From the NCBI RefSeq assembly GCF_024700075.1, contig NZ_JAJONE010000001.1, positions 806,001-870,000 on the forward strand: DNA of 64,000 bases. Reading direction: 5' to 3'. Position 1 is the first letter of the stretch. Every line of letters begins with the position of its first letter. The notes beneath the pieces were generated by a model, which was not told the origin of the DNA, did not search any database, and saw only the letters and a program-made list of their open reading frames with translations. Source of the DNA: Hymenobacter sp. J193. GTDB taxonomy: Bacteria > Bacteroidota > Bacteroidia > Cytophagales > Hymenobacteraceae. Of this stretch, positions 50,476 through 58,784 are shown piece by piece. The position numbers and the translations under genes were made by a program.

Positions 50476-51069
50476 TCAGGCATTATATCGCCAAATGGGC
50501 TGTTTCGCACTTTCTTTATTATTATTTAATATAAGCTCAATTATATTAATATCTATTTTTTCACCCCAAACAGCCCTGTCATTATTAGCGTATTTATAAG
50601 TAAAATTATTAAAATTTTCTAATTCAGGCTTTTCTATTCTGTTACTATCAAGAATTTTTGTTATTCTATTCAAATATTCTAAAGACATCGGTGAACCGTC
50701 CCTTACTCCTCCATACAAAGAACAAGTGCCAATTTGATCAATTAAATCTATTATTTCACAAATTTCTTGATTTACCTGTTTATAAATACTTTTGAAATAG
50801 TTGTACTGCTGCTTGGTTATAAATTCAAATAAGCATTCTTCATATGGCTTGTCGTCCATAATACAAAAAGGAATACATTCAGATTGCTTGTCGGACCATA
50901 AGCATAAGTCTTTAACCGCATCTCCTTTTGGATATTCCAAAAGGAAGTCAAACAACATTTGCCAGTCTAATTTTTCAAAATTAAAATGATAAATTGCTTT
51001 TTGCAATGAACAAACTCCAAACAAAAATCGCCCACGAATTGTGACATTTATAAACTGATCTTTCACCAT
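50476..51069 (-). CDS. AT-rich protein of unknown function
   Basis: A 197-residue soluble protein with many Ile, Asn, Lys, Phe and Asp residues. Features seen are FDFLLEYPKGDAVKDLCLWS, PFCIMDDKPYEECLFEFI and the end KQPIWRYNA. There is no signal peptide. No family can be named; size, lone position and composition are similar to contact-dependent or polymorphic-toxin immunity genes, but that is only a guess. Its AT-rich composition contrasts with preA and dnaK on both sides. From 50351 to 50475 nothing else is seen. Confidence 0.65.
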   Translation of the reverse strand: MVKDQFINVTIRGRFLFGVCSLQKAIYHFNFEKLDWQMLFDFLLEYPKGDAVKDLCLWSDKQSECIPFCIMDDKPYEECLFEFITKQQYNYFKSIYKQVNQEICEIIDLIDQIGTCSLYGGVRDGSPMSLEYLNRITKILDSNRIEKPELENFNNFTYKYANNDRAVWGEKIDINIIELILNNNKESAKQPIWRYNA

Positions 51070-51432
51070 TTATCGCCTTTGTAAACTACCACCCAATGTC
51101 AAGATAATCGATACCCCAACCAACATTCATAGCTTAAAGCATCCCAATATAGCATGCTTCCAGCTATTGTAGAAACGACCGACCTCAAAGTAACTATTGC
51201 TTCCTTTACTCAGGCTAAGCTTGAGGTCTGCCCACCTGGCAGGGTATCCAAAGCCACTTACGCCCGTAAAAGTCAGACCGTCGGGTTTCCGCGTCATTAA
51301 GCATCCAGAAATGACAATCTGTCACGGAAAACCGGCCTCAACCGGGCTGGTACGCGTCTTGTAATTCCCCGGCGTGAGTGCTTCGGCGCTCCTGAACCTG
51401 ACACCTCAACACCCTAACGATACTCCTGAACA
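51070..51432 (+). promoter_or_regulatory. dnaK: dnaK upstream region with TGACA-ATC-TGTCA palindrome
   Basis: This 363-bp region has no gene. It holds a 13-bp inverted repeat, TGACAATCTGTCA, at 51312-51324, about 109 bp before the dnaK ATG. It is not a CIRCE element. It could be a regulator site for heat-shock control (inference). No convincing TAnnTTTG box was found. Confidence 0.35.
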
Positions 51433-53379
51433 ATGGGAAAAATAATTGGTATTGACCTCGGCACCACCAACTCCTGCGTGGCCGTAATGGAAGGCAACGA
51501 GCCGGTGGTGATTCCAAATAGCGAAGGCCGCCGCACGACTCCGTCGATTGTGGCCTTCCTCGACAACGGTAAAGGCGAGCGTAAAGTAGGTGACCCGGCT
51601 AAGCGTCAGGCCATTACCAACCCGCACAACACCATCCAGTCGATCAAGCGTTTCATGGGCCGTAACTTCTCGGAGGTAACCGAAGAAGCCAAGAACGTGT
51701 CCTACGCGCTGGGCAGTGGCTCCAACAACACGGTGGGCGTGAAAATCGGCGACCGGCAGTACACGCCTCAGGAGATTTCGGCGATGGTGCTGCAGAAGAT
51801 GAAGCAGACCGCCGAAGATTACCTCGGCCAGCCCGTGACGGAAGCCGTGATTACGGTGCCCGCCTACTTCAACGACGCCCAGCGCCAGGCTACCAAAGAA
51901 GCCGGTGCCATTGCTGGCCTTGATGTGAAGCGCATCATCAACGAGCCCACGGCGGCTGCCCTGGCCTATGGCCTCGACAAAGACCACTCGAACCACAAAG
52001 TAGCCGTGTATGACCTCGGCGGTGGTACGTTTGATATTTCGATTCTGGAGCTTGACAACGGCGTATTCGAAGTACTGAGCACCAACGGTGACACCCACCT
52101 CGGTGGCGACGACTTCGACCAGGTTATCATCAACTTCCTGGCGGAAACTTTCGCCTCGGAAAACGAAGGCCTCGACCTGCGCAAGGATGCTATGGCTCTG
52201 CAGCGCCTGAAAGAAGCTGCGGAAAAAGCCAAAGTGGAGCTGTCGTCGTCGACGGAAACGGAAATCAACCTGCCCTACGTAACGGCTACGGCCTCCGGCC
52301 CCAAGCACCTGGTGGTGAAGCTGAGCCGCGCCAAGTTCGAGCAGCTGGCCGATTCGCTGATCCGCCGGTCGATGGAGCCGGTGAAAAAGGCTCTGCAGGA
52401 CGCCGGCCTGAGCACTTCCGATATCAACGACGTGATTCTGGTAGGTGGCTCTACCCGCATTCCGCGCATCCAGGAAGAGGTAGAGAAGTTCTTCGGCAAG
52501 AAGCCTTCCAAAGGTGTGAACCCCGACGAAGTAGTAGCCGTGGGCGCTGCCATCCAGGGCGGTGTACTGACCGGTGAGGTAAAAGACGTGCTCCTGCTCG
52601 ACGTAACCCCGCTTTCGCTGGGTATCGAAACGATGGGCGGCGTGATGACCAAGCTCATCGAGTCGAACACCACCATCCCAACCAAGAAGTCCGAGACGTT
52701 CTCGACGGCTTCCGACAACCAGCCTTCCGTCGAAATCCACGTGCTGCAGGGCGAGCGGCCCATGGCTTCGCAGAACCGCACCATCGGCAAGTTCCACCTC
52801 GACTCTATTCCGCCAGCCCCCCGCGGCGTTCCGCAGATCGAAGTAATCTTCGACATTGATGCCAACGGCATTCTGCACGTAACGGCCAAGGACAAAGGCA
52901 CCGGCAAGGAGCAGAAAATCCGCATTGAGGCCTCCTCGGGCCTGTCGGATGCCGACATTGAGCGGATGCGCCAGGAAGCCCAGGCCAACGCCGAAGCCGA
53001 CAAGGCCGAGCGCGAGAAAATCGAGAAGGTGAACCAGGCTGACTCGATGATCTTCCAGACCGAAAAGCAGCTGCAGGAGTACGGCGACAAGCTGAGCGGC
53101 GGCAACAAAACAGCTGTGGAAAGCGCCCTTGCCGACCTCAAGAAAGCCCACGAGAGCAAAGGCCTCGGTCAGATTGATACGGCTATGGCCGCCATCAACG
53201 CGGCGTGGCAGGCTGCCTCGCAGGAAATGTACGCTCAGAGCGGCCCCGCTGGCCAGCCCGGCGCGGAAGGTGGCAACCCCTTCGGCGGTGCCGGCCAACC
53301 TGGCGGCAACGGCCAGCAAGGCGCCGGCCACGACAACGTGACCGACGTGGACTACGAAGAAGTAGACGGCCAGAAGTAA
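51433..53379 (+). CDS. dnaK: Chaperone DnaK (Hsp70)
   Basis: A 648-residue Hsp70. It starts [18 protein letters not shown] with the phosphate-1 motif. [36 protein letters not shown] and [13 protein letters not shown] follow. The substrate-binding domain and lid come next, and the end is the acidic [11 protein letters not shown] after a Gly-rich linker. It folds proteins with DnaJ and GrpE; neither is adjacent here. Its codon usage is strongly biased, which is common for highly expressed genes. A terminator follows. Confidence 0.98.
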   Translation: MGKIIGIDLGTTNSCVAVMEGNEPVVIPNSEGRRTTPSIVAFLDNGKGERKVGDPAKRQAITNPHNTIQSIKRFMGRNFSEVTEEAKNVSYALGSGSNNTVGVKIGDRQYTPQEISAMVLQKMKQTAEDYLGQPVTEAVITVPAYFNDAQRQATKEAGAIAGLDVKRIINEPTAAALAYGLDKDHSNHKVAVYDLGGGTFDISILELDNGVFEVLSTNGDTHLGGDDFDQVIINFLAETFASENEGLDLRKDAMALQRLKEAAEKAKVELSSSTETEINLPYVTATASGPKHLVVKLSRAKFEQLADSLIRRSMEPVKKALQDAGLSTSDINDVILVGGSTRIPRIQEEVEKFFGKKPSKGVNPDEVVAVGAAIQGGVLTGEVKDVLLLDVTPLSLGIETMGGVMTKLIESNTTIPTKKSETFSTASDNQPSVEIHVLQGERPMASQNRTIGKFHLDSIPPAPRGVPQIEVIFDIDANGILHVTAKDKGTGKEQKIRIEASSGLSDADIERMRQEAQANAEADKAEREKIEKVNQADSMIFQTEKQLQEYGDKLSGGNKTAVESALADLKKAHESKGLGQIDTAMAAINAAWQAASQEMYAQSGPAGQPGAEGGNPFGGAGQPGGNGQQGAGHDNVTDVDYEEVDGQK

Positions 53380-53395
53380 TCGGCTGATCTAAGTT

Positions 53396-53431
53396 AAAAA
53401 AGGTCCCGACTGCAGAGTTGGGGCCTTTTTG
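53396..53431 (+). terminator. Rho-independent terminator after dnaK
   Basis: AAAAAGGTCCCGAC / GTTGGGGCCTTTTT hairpin with a six-base loop, 16 bp after the stop. The T-run follows the stem. Confidence 0.9.
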
Positions 53432-53454
53432 CGTTTAGCTGCTTATTCCAGAAC

Positions 53455-53546
53455 GCCATGCTGAGCGGAGTCGAAGCATCTCTACCGCTTCGTTGCAATT
53501 CTATTCAGACGAAGCGGTAGAGATGCTTCGACAAGCTCAGCATGAC
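53455..53546. repeat. REP-like element family A, copy after dnaK
   Basis: A 92-bp palindrome with arms GCCATGCTGAGCGGAGTCGA... and ...GACAAGCTCAGCATGAC. The core GAAGCATCTCTACCGCTTCG is perfect in both arms; the outer parts differ at several bases. It lies between the dnaK terminator and the monooxygenase promoter. Confidence 0.9.
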
Positions 53547-53571
53547 GGTTTACTAAATAGGACTGCGCCGC

Positions 53572-53579
53572 TACCTTTG
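53572..53579 (+). promoter_or_regulatory. -7 box TACCTTTG upstream of the monooxygenase
   Basis: Perfect TAnnTTTG match, 25 nt before the ATG at 53605, immediately after the family A repeat. Confidence 0.55.
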
Positions 53580-53604
53580 GGCCGCATCAGTTCTCAGGAT
53601 TTAC

Positions 53605-54753
53605 ATGGCTCACTTTCTTATCATCGGGGGCGGCATTGCCGGGCTAGCCACGGCGCAGGCCTTGCTTCAGCAGAATCATCAGGTTCAGGTATTTGAAGCG
53701 GCTACCGAACTGCGAGAAGTGGGCGCGGGCGTGGTGCTGGGCGCCAACGCCATGCGCGCCCTCGACCGGTTGGGAATGCACGATATAGTACACCAACAGG
53801 GGTTTACGGTAACGGGCATCGGGCTGCTGGATGAGTTCGGCCGTGACCTCAACGCCATCGACACCCGCCCATTTACCGAGCGGGTCGGCTACGATAACCT
53901 GGCCATTCACCGCGCCGAGCTACAGCGCCTGCTGCTGGAGGCATTACCGGCTGGTACCGTGCAGCTGGGTAAGCGCCTAGCTAGATTCGAGCAAACGGCC
54001 ACGCAGGTCACCGCCTATTTTGAAGATGGCAGCCACCTGACCACCGATGCGCTGCTGGCCGCCGACGGCATCAACTCCCGGGTGCGGCGGCAGCTACTGC
54101 CCGGGAGTCAGCCGCGCTACGCGGGCTATACCTGCTGGCGGGGTGTGGTAGATGCCTCGGTGTTGCAGCTGCCGGCGGGGCGCACCACCGAAACCTGGGG
54201 CCGCGCCGGCCGCTTCGGCATGGTACCGCTGGGGAACGGGCAGGTGTACTGGTTTGCCTGCGTCAACAGCCCCGAGGCGCGCAACGCCCACTTTCGCGCC
54301 TTTCGCGTGGCTGATCTGCAGCGGCAGTTTGCCCGCTACCACGCCCCCATTCCGCAGTTACTGGCCCTGACTACTGATGAGCAGCTGCTCTGGGGTGACA
54401 TTCTGGACCTGAAACCGCTCCGCCAGTTCCATTTTGGCCGGGTGCTGCTTATCGGTGACGCGGCCCACGCCACCACGCCCAACATGGGCCAGGGTGCCGG
54501 CCAGGCCGTGGAAGATGCCGCTGCGCTGGCGTCATGCTTGGCTGCGGCCATTTCGGTTGAAGCTGCCTTTCAGCTGTTCGACCAGCGCCGCCGGCCGCGT
54601 ACCACGCGCATCGTCACGCAGTCGTGGCAGCTGGGGAAAGCCGCCCAGCTTACCAATCCGGTGCTGGTGAAGCTGCGCAACGCCGTGATGCGCGCCCTGC
54701 CCAGCCGCCTGAACGAGCAGCAGATGGCTTTCCTCTACGAGGAGGGCGAGTAG
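53605..54753 (+). CDS. FAD-dependent monooxygenase (PHBH fold)
   Basis: A 382-residue class A flavin monooxygenase. The FAD motif FLIIGGGIAGLATAQALLQ is at residues 4-22, the DG motif is LLAADGINSRVRRQL, and the GD motif is VLLIGDAAHATTPNMGQGAG (about 278-297). Members hydroxylate aromatics, salicylate, zeaxanthin or terpenoids; the substrate is not evident. It overlaps nothing but ends 36 bp before the next start on the same strand and may be co-transcribed with the aminotransferase. Confidence 0.85.
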   Translation: MAHFLIIGGGIAGLATAQALLQQNHQVQVFEAATELREVGAGVVLGANAMRALDRLGMHDIVHQQGFTVTGIGLLDEFGRDLNAIDTRPFTERVGYDNLAIHRAELQRLLLEALPAGTVQLGKRLARFEQTATQVTAYFEDGSHLTTDALLAADGINSRVRRQLLPGSQPRYAGYTCWRGVVDASVLQLPAGRTTETWGRAGRFGMVPLGNGQVYWFACVNSPEARNAHFRAFRVADLQRQFARYHAPIPQLLALTTDEQLLWGDILDLKPLRQFHFGRVLLIGDAAHATTPNMGQGAGQAVEDAAALASCLAAAISVEAAFQLFDQRRRPRTTRIVTQSWQLGKAAQLTNPVLVKLRNAVMRALPSRLNEQQMAFLYEEGE

Positions 54754-54789
54754 CTATTCGTGCCGCAACGCGTTTCTTTACCTGGCACT

Positions 54790-55914
54790 ATGTCTTACCC
54801 TTTCCCGATGCGTATTCCCTTCCAGTCTTTTACCGCCCAGAATGCCCGCATCCGCGAGGCCACGCTGGAGGCCATGACGCGGGTGTTTGACTCGGAGTGG
54901 TACGTGCTGGGCGAGGAAGTGCGGGCATTTGAAGCGGAGTACGCCGCCTTCAGCCACACGGCGCATTGCGTGGGCGTGAGTAGTGGCCTTGCGGCCCTGC
55001 ACCTGGCACTGCTGGCCCTGGGCATCGGCCCCGGCGACGAAGTACTCGTACCCAGCAACGCTTACGTAGCTACCTGGCTGGCCGTGTCGTATGTGGGGGC
55101 CACCATCGTGCCAGTAGAACCCGACGCAGCTACCGGCAACCTTGACCCGGCGTTGTTGGCAGCCGCTATTACGCCGCAGACCCGCGCTATTATGCCGGTG
55201 CATCTCTACGGGCAGGCCTGTGATATGGCGGCTATTATGCAGGTAGCACAAGCACACAACCTTTGGGTGGTGGAAGACAATGCCCAGGCGCATGGTGCCA
55301 CCAGCCACGGCCAGCTTACCGGTTCCTTTGGGCACCTGAACGTCACCAGCTTCTACCCCACCAAAAACCTGGGTGCCCTCGGCGACGCCGGCGCCCTTAC
55401 CACGAACGATGCCGCGCTGGCCGAGCAGCTGCAGGTGCTGCGTAACTACGGCTCCCGCCAGAAATACCAGAACGAAGTCATTGGCCAGAACGCCCGGCTG
55501 GATGAGCTGCAGGCCGCCGTCCTGCGCGTGAAGCTACCCCAACTGCCTTTCTGGACGCAACAGCGCCAGCAGTTGGCGGCCTGGTACGATGTCGGGCTGG
55601 CCGATATTGCCTGGCTGCAGCGGCCGTATTGCCTGCCTTATTCCACGCACGTTTATCACCTATATGTGGTGCAAACGCCGCATCGTGATGCCCTGCAGCA
55701 GCACCTCACGGCCCACGGAATCGGCACGGCTGTTCATTACCCGGTACCGCCGCATCTGCAGCCGGCTTACCAGCATCTGGATTTCTCCCAAGGTCTGTTC
55801 CCTGTTGCCGAGCAGCTAGCTTCTACCAGCCTCAGCCTTCCACTTTGGCCCGGCATGACGGAAGCGCAGGTAGCCGAAGTAGTTCAGGCAATATGGAAGT
55901 TTCCCTTGAAGTAG
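54790..55914 (+). CDS. DegT/DnrJ/EryC1-type PLP aminotransferase
   Basis: A 374-residue sugar aminotransferase-fold enzyme. The PLP lysine is in TSFYPTKNLGALGDAGAL. Other blocks are VGVSSGLAALHLALLAL, DNAQAHGATSHG and RNYGSRQKYQN followed by NARLDELQAAVL. It most likely makes an aminosugar nucleotide for surface polysaccharide. The start is uncertain: ATG at 54790 or 54808 (MRIPFQSF) fit best, and a GTG at 54760 is less likely. A family A-like hairpin follows between it and a convergent gene. Confidence 0.88.
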   Translation: MSYPFPMRIPFQSFTAQNARIREATLEAMTRVFDSEWYVLGEEVRAFEAEYAAFSHTAHCVGVSSGLAALHLALLALGIGPGDEVLVPSNAYVATWLAVSYVGATIVPVEPDAATGNLDPALLAAAITPQTRAIMPVHLYGQACDMAAIMQVAQAHNLWVVEDNAQAHGATSHGQLTGSFGHLNVTSFYPTKNLGALGDAGALTTNDAALAEQLQVLRNYGSRQKYQNEVIGQNARLDELQAAVLRVKLPQLPFWTQQRQQLAAWYDVGLADIAWLQRPYCLPYSTHVYHLYVVQTPHRDALQQHLTAHGIGTAVHYPVPPHLQPAYQHLDFSQGLFPVAEQLASTSLSLPLWPGMTEAQVAEVVQAIWKFPLK

Positions 55915-55955
55915 CGGGTACCGGGACAAACTATCCGTCATGCCGAGCCAGAACT

Positions 55956-56041
55956 GTCATCCTGAGCAAAGCGAAGGATCTTGGTAATGTGGTAGAATCA
56001 TTTACTACAATACCAAGATCCTTCGCTTTGCTCAGGATGAC
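55956..56041. repeat. Family A-related palindrome (GTCATCCTGAGCAAAGCG)
   Basis: Exact 31-bp arms at 55956-55986 and 56011-56041 around a 24-bp loop. The core GAAGGATCTTGG differs from the GAAGCATCTCTACC core of family A, so this is a separate subfamily. It lies between convergent stops, where it could also act as a terminator. A short half of the same subfamily is at 47241-47257. Confidence 0.93.
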
Positions 56042-56052
56042 AACTCCACTTC

Positions 56053-57204
56053 CTACGTCGTCAGTTCCTTCTTGGGCTGGGGGCTGCTGGCTTCATCTTC
56101 CTCCTCCTCGTTTTCTTCCTCGAAGCCTTCCTGAATTTTCTCCAGGGCTTCTTCGTGGTCACTGGCATCAGCTTCCTCCGCGTTTTCCTCCTGGATAACC
56201 TTGTGGTCGGGCTCGTAGCTGAGCTTGATGTAGATGGGAAAATGGTCGGAGCCCACGTAAGGCAGGCGTTCCATATCGTCTACTTTGAAGTGCGGCGACA
56301 CAAACACGTGGTCGAGGGGCCAGCGCATGAGGCGGTAGTCGGCGTGGAAGGTAGGCAGTAGCCCGCGGCCCACGCGGGGGTCGAGCAAGCCGCTTATGCG
56401 CCGAAACAGCTCAGACGTGTGCGACCAGGCCACATCGTTCATATCCCCGAACACGATAGTCGGCTCGTCGCGGCGGTCAATTTCTTTGCCTACCAGCAGC
56501 AGCTCAGCGTCGCGCTTGGTGCTGGTTTTGGATTCCTGGGGCGCTGGCGGCTTGGGGTGCAGCCCGTAGATTCGCACCCGTGTCTTGGTACCAGGCAAAT
56601 CCACGTAGGTATGAATGGAGGGAATGTCGTCGTCGAGTAAGTACTTAATCGTGCAGTTTTCCAGCGGCAGGCGCGAAAAAAACAGCAGACCGTAGGTGTT
56701 GTCGAGGGGTTCGTGACAGGTGTAAGGGTGGGTTTTCTCGAGCGGACGCAGCTGATTCAGCCACCACTCGTCGGTTTCCACCGCCATGATAATGTCGGGG
56801 TCTGCTTCTTGAATCACAGCCAGGGCTCTGGCTCCCTGCTTGTTAAACTGCAGCACGTTCATCATCACCAGGCTTAAGTGCGCCTGACTTTTGCTGGTCG
56901 TACTATCACCCACCTGCTTGCGGACCAGGGGCGTGTAGGGCATGATGCGAAACACCTGATACCCTACTACCACGGCCAGCATCGCCAGGAGCGTAAGACC
57001 CCAGTAGCCCGGCAGCCGGTGCCATTTCAGCGCCAGGCCGGCCAGCAGCACCAGCAGCGTAACGCCCACAATCTGCAGGCGCGGAAAGTCGCAGATACGA
57101 ATCCACCACGCGGTTTGGCGCAGCAGCGGCAGCAGCGTCGCCACCACAGCAGCCACCGCCAGCAGCAGCATCAGCGCATGCAATACAATCAGCCAGACCG
57201 GCAT
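56053..57204 (-). CDS. Membrane-bound endonuclease/exonuclease/phosphatase-family protein
   Basis: A 383-residue protein. Three membrane helices occupy about residues 1-85 (LIVLHALMLLLAVAAVVATL, IVGVTLLVLLAGLALKW, WGLTLLAMLAVVVGYQVF). An EEP (DNase I-like) domain follows, with MMNVLQFNKQGARAL, AVETDEWW, GDMNDVAWS and YVGSDHFPIYIKL, which supply the metal and catalytic residues. The last 45 residues are extremely acidic. The active site probably faces the periplasm. The substrate may be lipid or nucleic acid. The ATG at 57204 gives the first helix; a start at 57312 adds a non-hydrophobic leader. The second purE lies immediately upstream. Confidence 0.82.
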   Translation of the reverse strand: MPVWLIVLHALMLLLAVAAVVATLLPLLRQTAWWIRICDFPRLQIVGVTLLVLLAGLALKWHRLPGYWGLTLLAMLAVVVGYQVFRIMPYTPLVRKQVGDSTTSKSQAHLSLVMMNVLQFNKQGARALAVIQEADPDIIMAVETDEWWLNQLRPLEKTHPYTCHEPLDNTYGLLFFSRLPLENCTIKYLLDDDIPSIHTYVDLPGTKTRVRIYGLHPKPPAPQESKTSTKRDAELLLVGKEIDRRDEPTIVFGDMNDVAWSHTSELFRRISGLLDPRVGRGLLPTFHADYRLMRWPLDHVFVSPHFKVDDMERLPYVGSDHFPIYIKLSYEPDHKVIQEENAEEADASDHEEALEKIQEGFEEENEEEEDEASSPQPKKELTT

Positions 57205-57326
57205 AGAACTAAAATCAGGCACAAGCAGGGAATGAGAGGCTAAGGGAATGAGTGAGGTACCAGTGTAGTGAGCGGAAAAGCAGCGGCTGGCTTCTTCCCC
57301 TGATTCACGCACTTACTCATTTACCT

Positions 57327-57821
57327 CTAATCGTCGCTGAAGCCGCCTTTGCGCAGCTCCTCGATGGTGCGCATTACTTTATCCTTGAGGGAGGTGCGGT
57401 ACTTTTCCAGCACATCAGCCAGCCGGGCGTTGCTCAACCCCAGAATCTGGGTGGCCAGCACGGCGGCGTTGGGTGCCCCATCAATAGAAACCGTGGCCAC
57501 GGGCACGCCGGCCGGCATTTGCAGCATCGACAGCACCGAATCCAGCCCCCGGATGGAGGTAGTGGAGTTGATGGGCACCCCAATAACGGGCAGCGTGGTG
57601 AAAGCGGCGACCATCCCGGGCAGGTGAGCCGCTCCGCCCCCGCCGGCAATAATCACGCGCAGGCCGCGCTTGCGGGCCGTTTCGGCATACTCCACCAAGC
57701 GGTGCGGGGTGCGGTGCGCCGAAACCAGGGTAATTTCGAAGGGCACACCAAACTGGCGCAGCAGCTCGGCCGCGCCGGTCATGATCTTCAGATCGGACTG
57801 GGAGCCCATAATAATGCCCAC
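57327..57821 (-). CDS. purE: N5-CAIR mutase, class I (PurE paralogue 2, start frameshifted)
   Basis: A second class I PurE, about 164 residues from a GTG at 57821. Motifs are [43 protein letters not shown] and SMLQMPAGVPVATVSI. Compared with the first copy it has GG in place of AG at the glycine-rich loop and a distinct SAHRTP segment. Family members start about eight residues earlier. An ATG at 57884-57886 would add MTTHPPAASAADSP before PIVGIIMG but is one base out of frame, fixed by one extra G in the G6 run at 57870-57875. No purK is adjacent. Confidence 0.88.
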   Translation of the reverse strand: MGIIMGSQSDLKIMTGAAELLRQFGVPFEITLVSAHRTPHRLVEYAETARKRGLRVIIAGGGGAAHLPGMVAAFTTLPVIGVPINSTTSIRGLDSVLSMLQMPAGVPVATVSIDGAPNAAVLATQILGLSNARLADVLEKYRTSLKDKVMRTIEELRKGGFSDD

Positions 57822-57983
57822 GATGGGGGTAGCGTCGGGGGCAGCGGGCGAGTCGGCGGCCGAAGCCGCGGGGGGTGGGTAGTCATGGAATCAGTAGCGG
57901 AAAATAGGAAGGCTCAACCGGCTTGGGCGGTTCTACGCGCCCGGGGCCCGGTGGTTGGCTCCCTAAACATAGCATTTTTCCTG

Positions 57984-58013
57984 TTTGCTGATTCTCAAAG
58001 GCTCGTACCTTTG
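57984..58013 (+). promoter_or_regulatory. Complete promoter (TTTG / TACCTTTG) for marC
   Basis: TTTG at 57984-57987 and TACCTTTG at 58006-58013, separated by 18 bp, give the expected -33/-7 arrangement. The ATG is at 58042. Confidence 0.7.
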
Positions 58014-58041
58014 GTTTGCCTCTGCCTGACGCGCGCCGCCC

Positions 58042-58668
58042 ATGGAAATTCTGCTCGCCACGTTCACCACCCTGTTTTCCGTTGTGAATCCCTTCGGGGC
58101 CATGCCGGTATTTCTGACCCTCACCGAGGAAGACACGCCCCAGGAACGCGCCAACATCGGCCTGAAGGCGTGCCTGTACATGATTGGGGTGCTCACCGTG
58201 TCGTTTGTGGCCGGGCAGTACGTGCTCAATTTCTTTGGCATCAACATCCACCACCTGCGCATTGCGGGCGGTATTCTACTGATGCGTTCAGCCTTCGACC
58301 TGCTCACGCCGGGCGGCAACCGCGCCAAGGTTTCGGACGCCACCCTGGAGGAAAGCATGCACAAAAACGATATTTCGTTTACCCCGCTGGCTATGCCCAT
58401 GCTCTCGGGCCCGGGCTCCATGGCCGTGTGCATCGGCCTCTTTACGGAGCACCTCTCCTACCTCGATATGGGGTTGATCATCCTCGGGTTTGTGCTGGTG
58501 GCGCTGGCGGCCTATATTATTCTGATGTCGTCGCTGCGGCTCACGCGGTTTCTGGGGCGGCCGGGCATGGCGGCGCTGGCGCGGATTATGGGCTTTATTA
58601 CCCTAGCTATTGGGGTGAATTTCCTGGCTACGGCCATCAAGGCGCTTTTTCCCGGGCTCACGCATTGA
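58042..58668 (+). CDS. MarC-family integral membrane protein
   Basis: A 208-residue membrane protein with six hydrophobic segments. It begins ATFTTLFSVVNPFGAMPVFL, the family signature of MarC/YhgN proteins, and later has PLAMPMLSGPGSMAVCI and MGFITLAIGVNFLATAIKAL. These proteins were once linked to multiple antibiotic resistance, but the function is not established. Located between divergent purE and hemE genes, with its own promoter. Confidence 0.9.
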   Translation: MEILLATFTTLFSVVNPFGAMPVFLTLTEEDTPQERANIGLKACLYMIGVLTVSFVAGQYVLNFFGINIHHLRIAGGILLMRSAFDLLTPGGNRAKVSDATLEESMHKNDISFTPLAMPMLSGPGSMAVCIGLFTEHLSYLDMGLIILGFVLVALAAYIILMSSLRLTRFLGRPGMAALARIMGFITLAIGVNFLATAIKALFPGLTH

Positions 58669-58674
58669 GGTGAG

Positions 58675-58760
58675 ATAGTGAAATAGTGAGTCTGACGACC
58701 AATTCGCGCAATCTGTGCAGGCAGAACGTCAGACACACCATTTCACCAGCTCACTATTTC
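58675..58760. repeat. Inverted repeat, family E (GTGAAATAGTGAG)
   Basis: GTGAAATAGTGAG with TCTGACG on the left, CGTCAGA and CTCACTATTTCAC on the right, pair as nested arms around a 35-bp interior. It directly precedes the hemE -7 box. Confidence 0.75.
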
Positions 58761-58768
58761 ACTGTTTG

Positions 58769-58776
58769 TACCTTTG
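58769..58776 (+). promoter_or_regulatory. -7 box TACCTTTG upstream of hemE
   Basis: Perfect TAnnTTTG match, 8 nt before the ATG at 58785. It supports that start rather than the in-frame ATG at 58686. Confidence 0.6.
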
Positions 58777-58784
58777 CCCCGATT

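Noticed and set aside
51406..53331. 641-codon open frame antisense to dnaK
   Set aside because: It mirrors dnaK codon by codon, shows His/Arg/Val-rich nonsense and has no family motif. GC-rich, highly biased genes often leave antisense frames open.
57252..58673. 473-codon frame on the plus strand over purE and marC
   Set aside because: Both purE and marC are clear in other frames; this frame is low-complexity translation.
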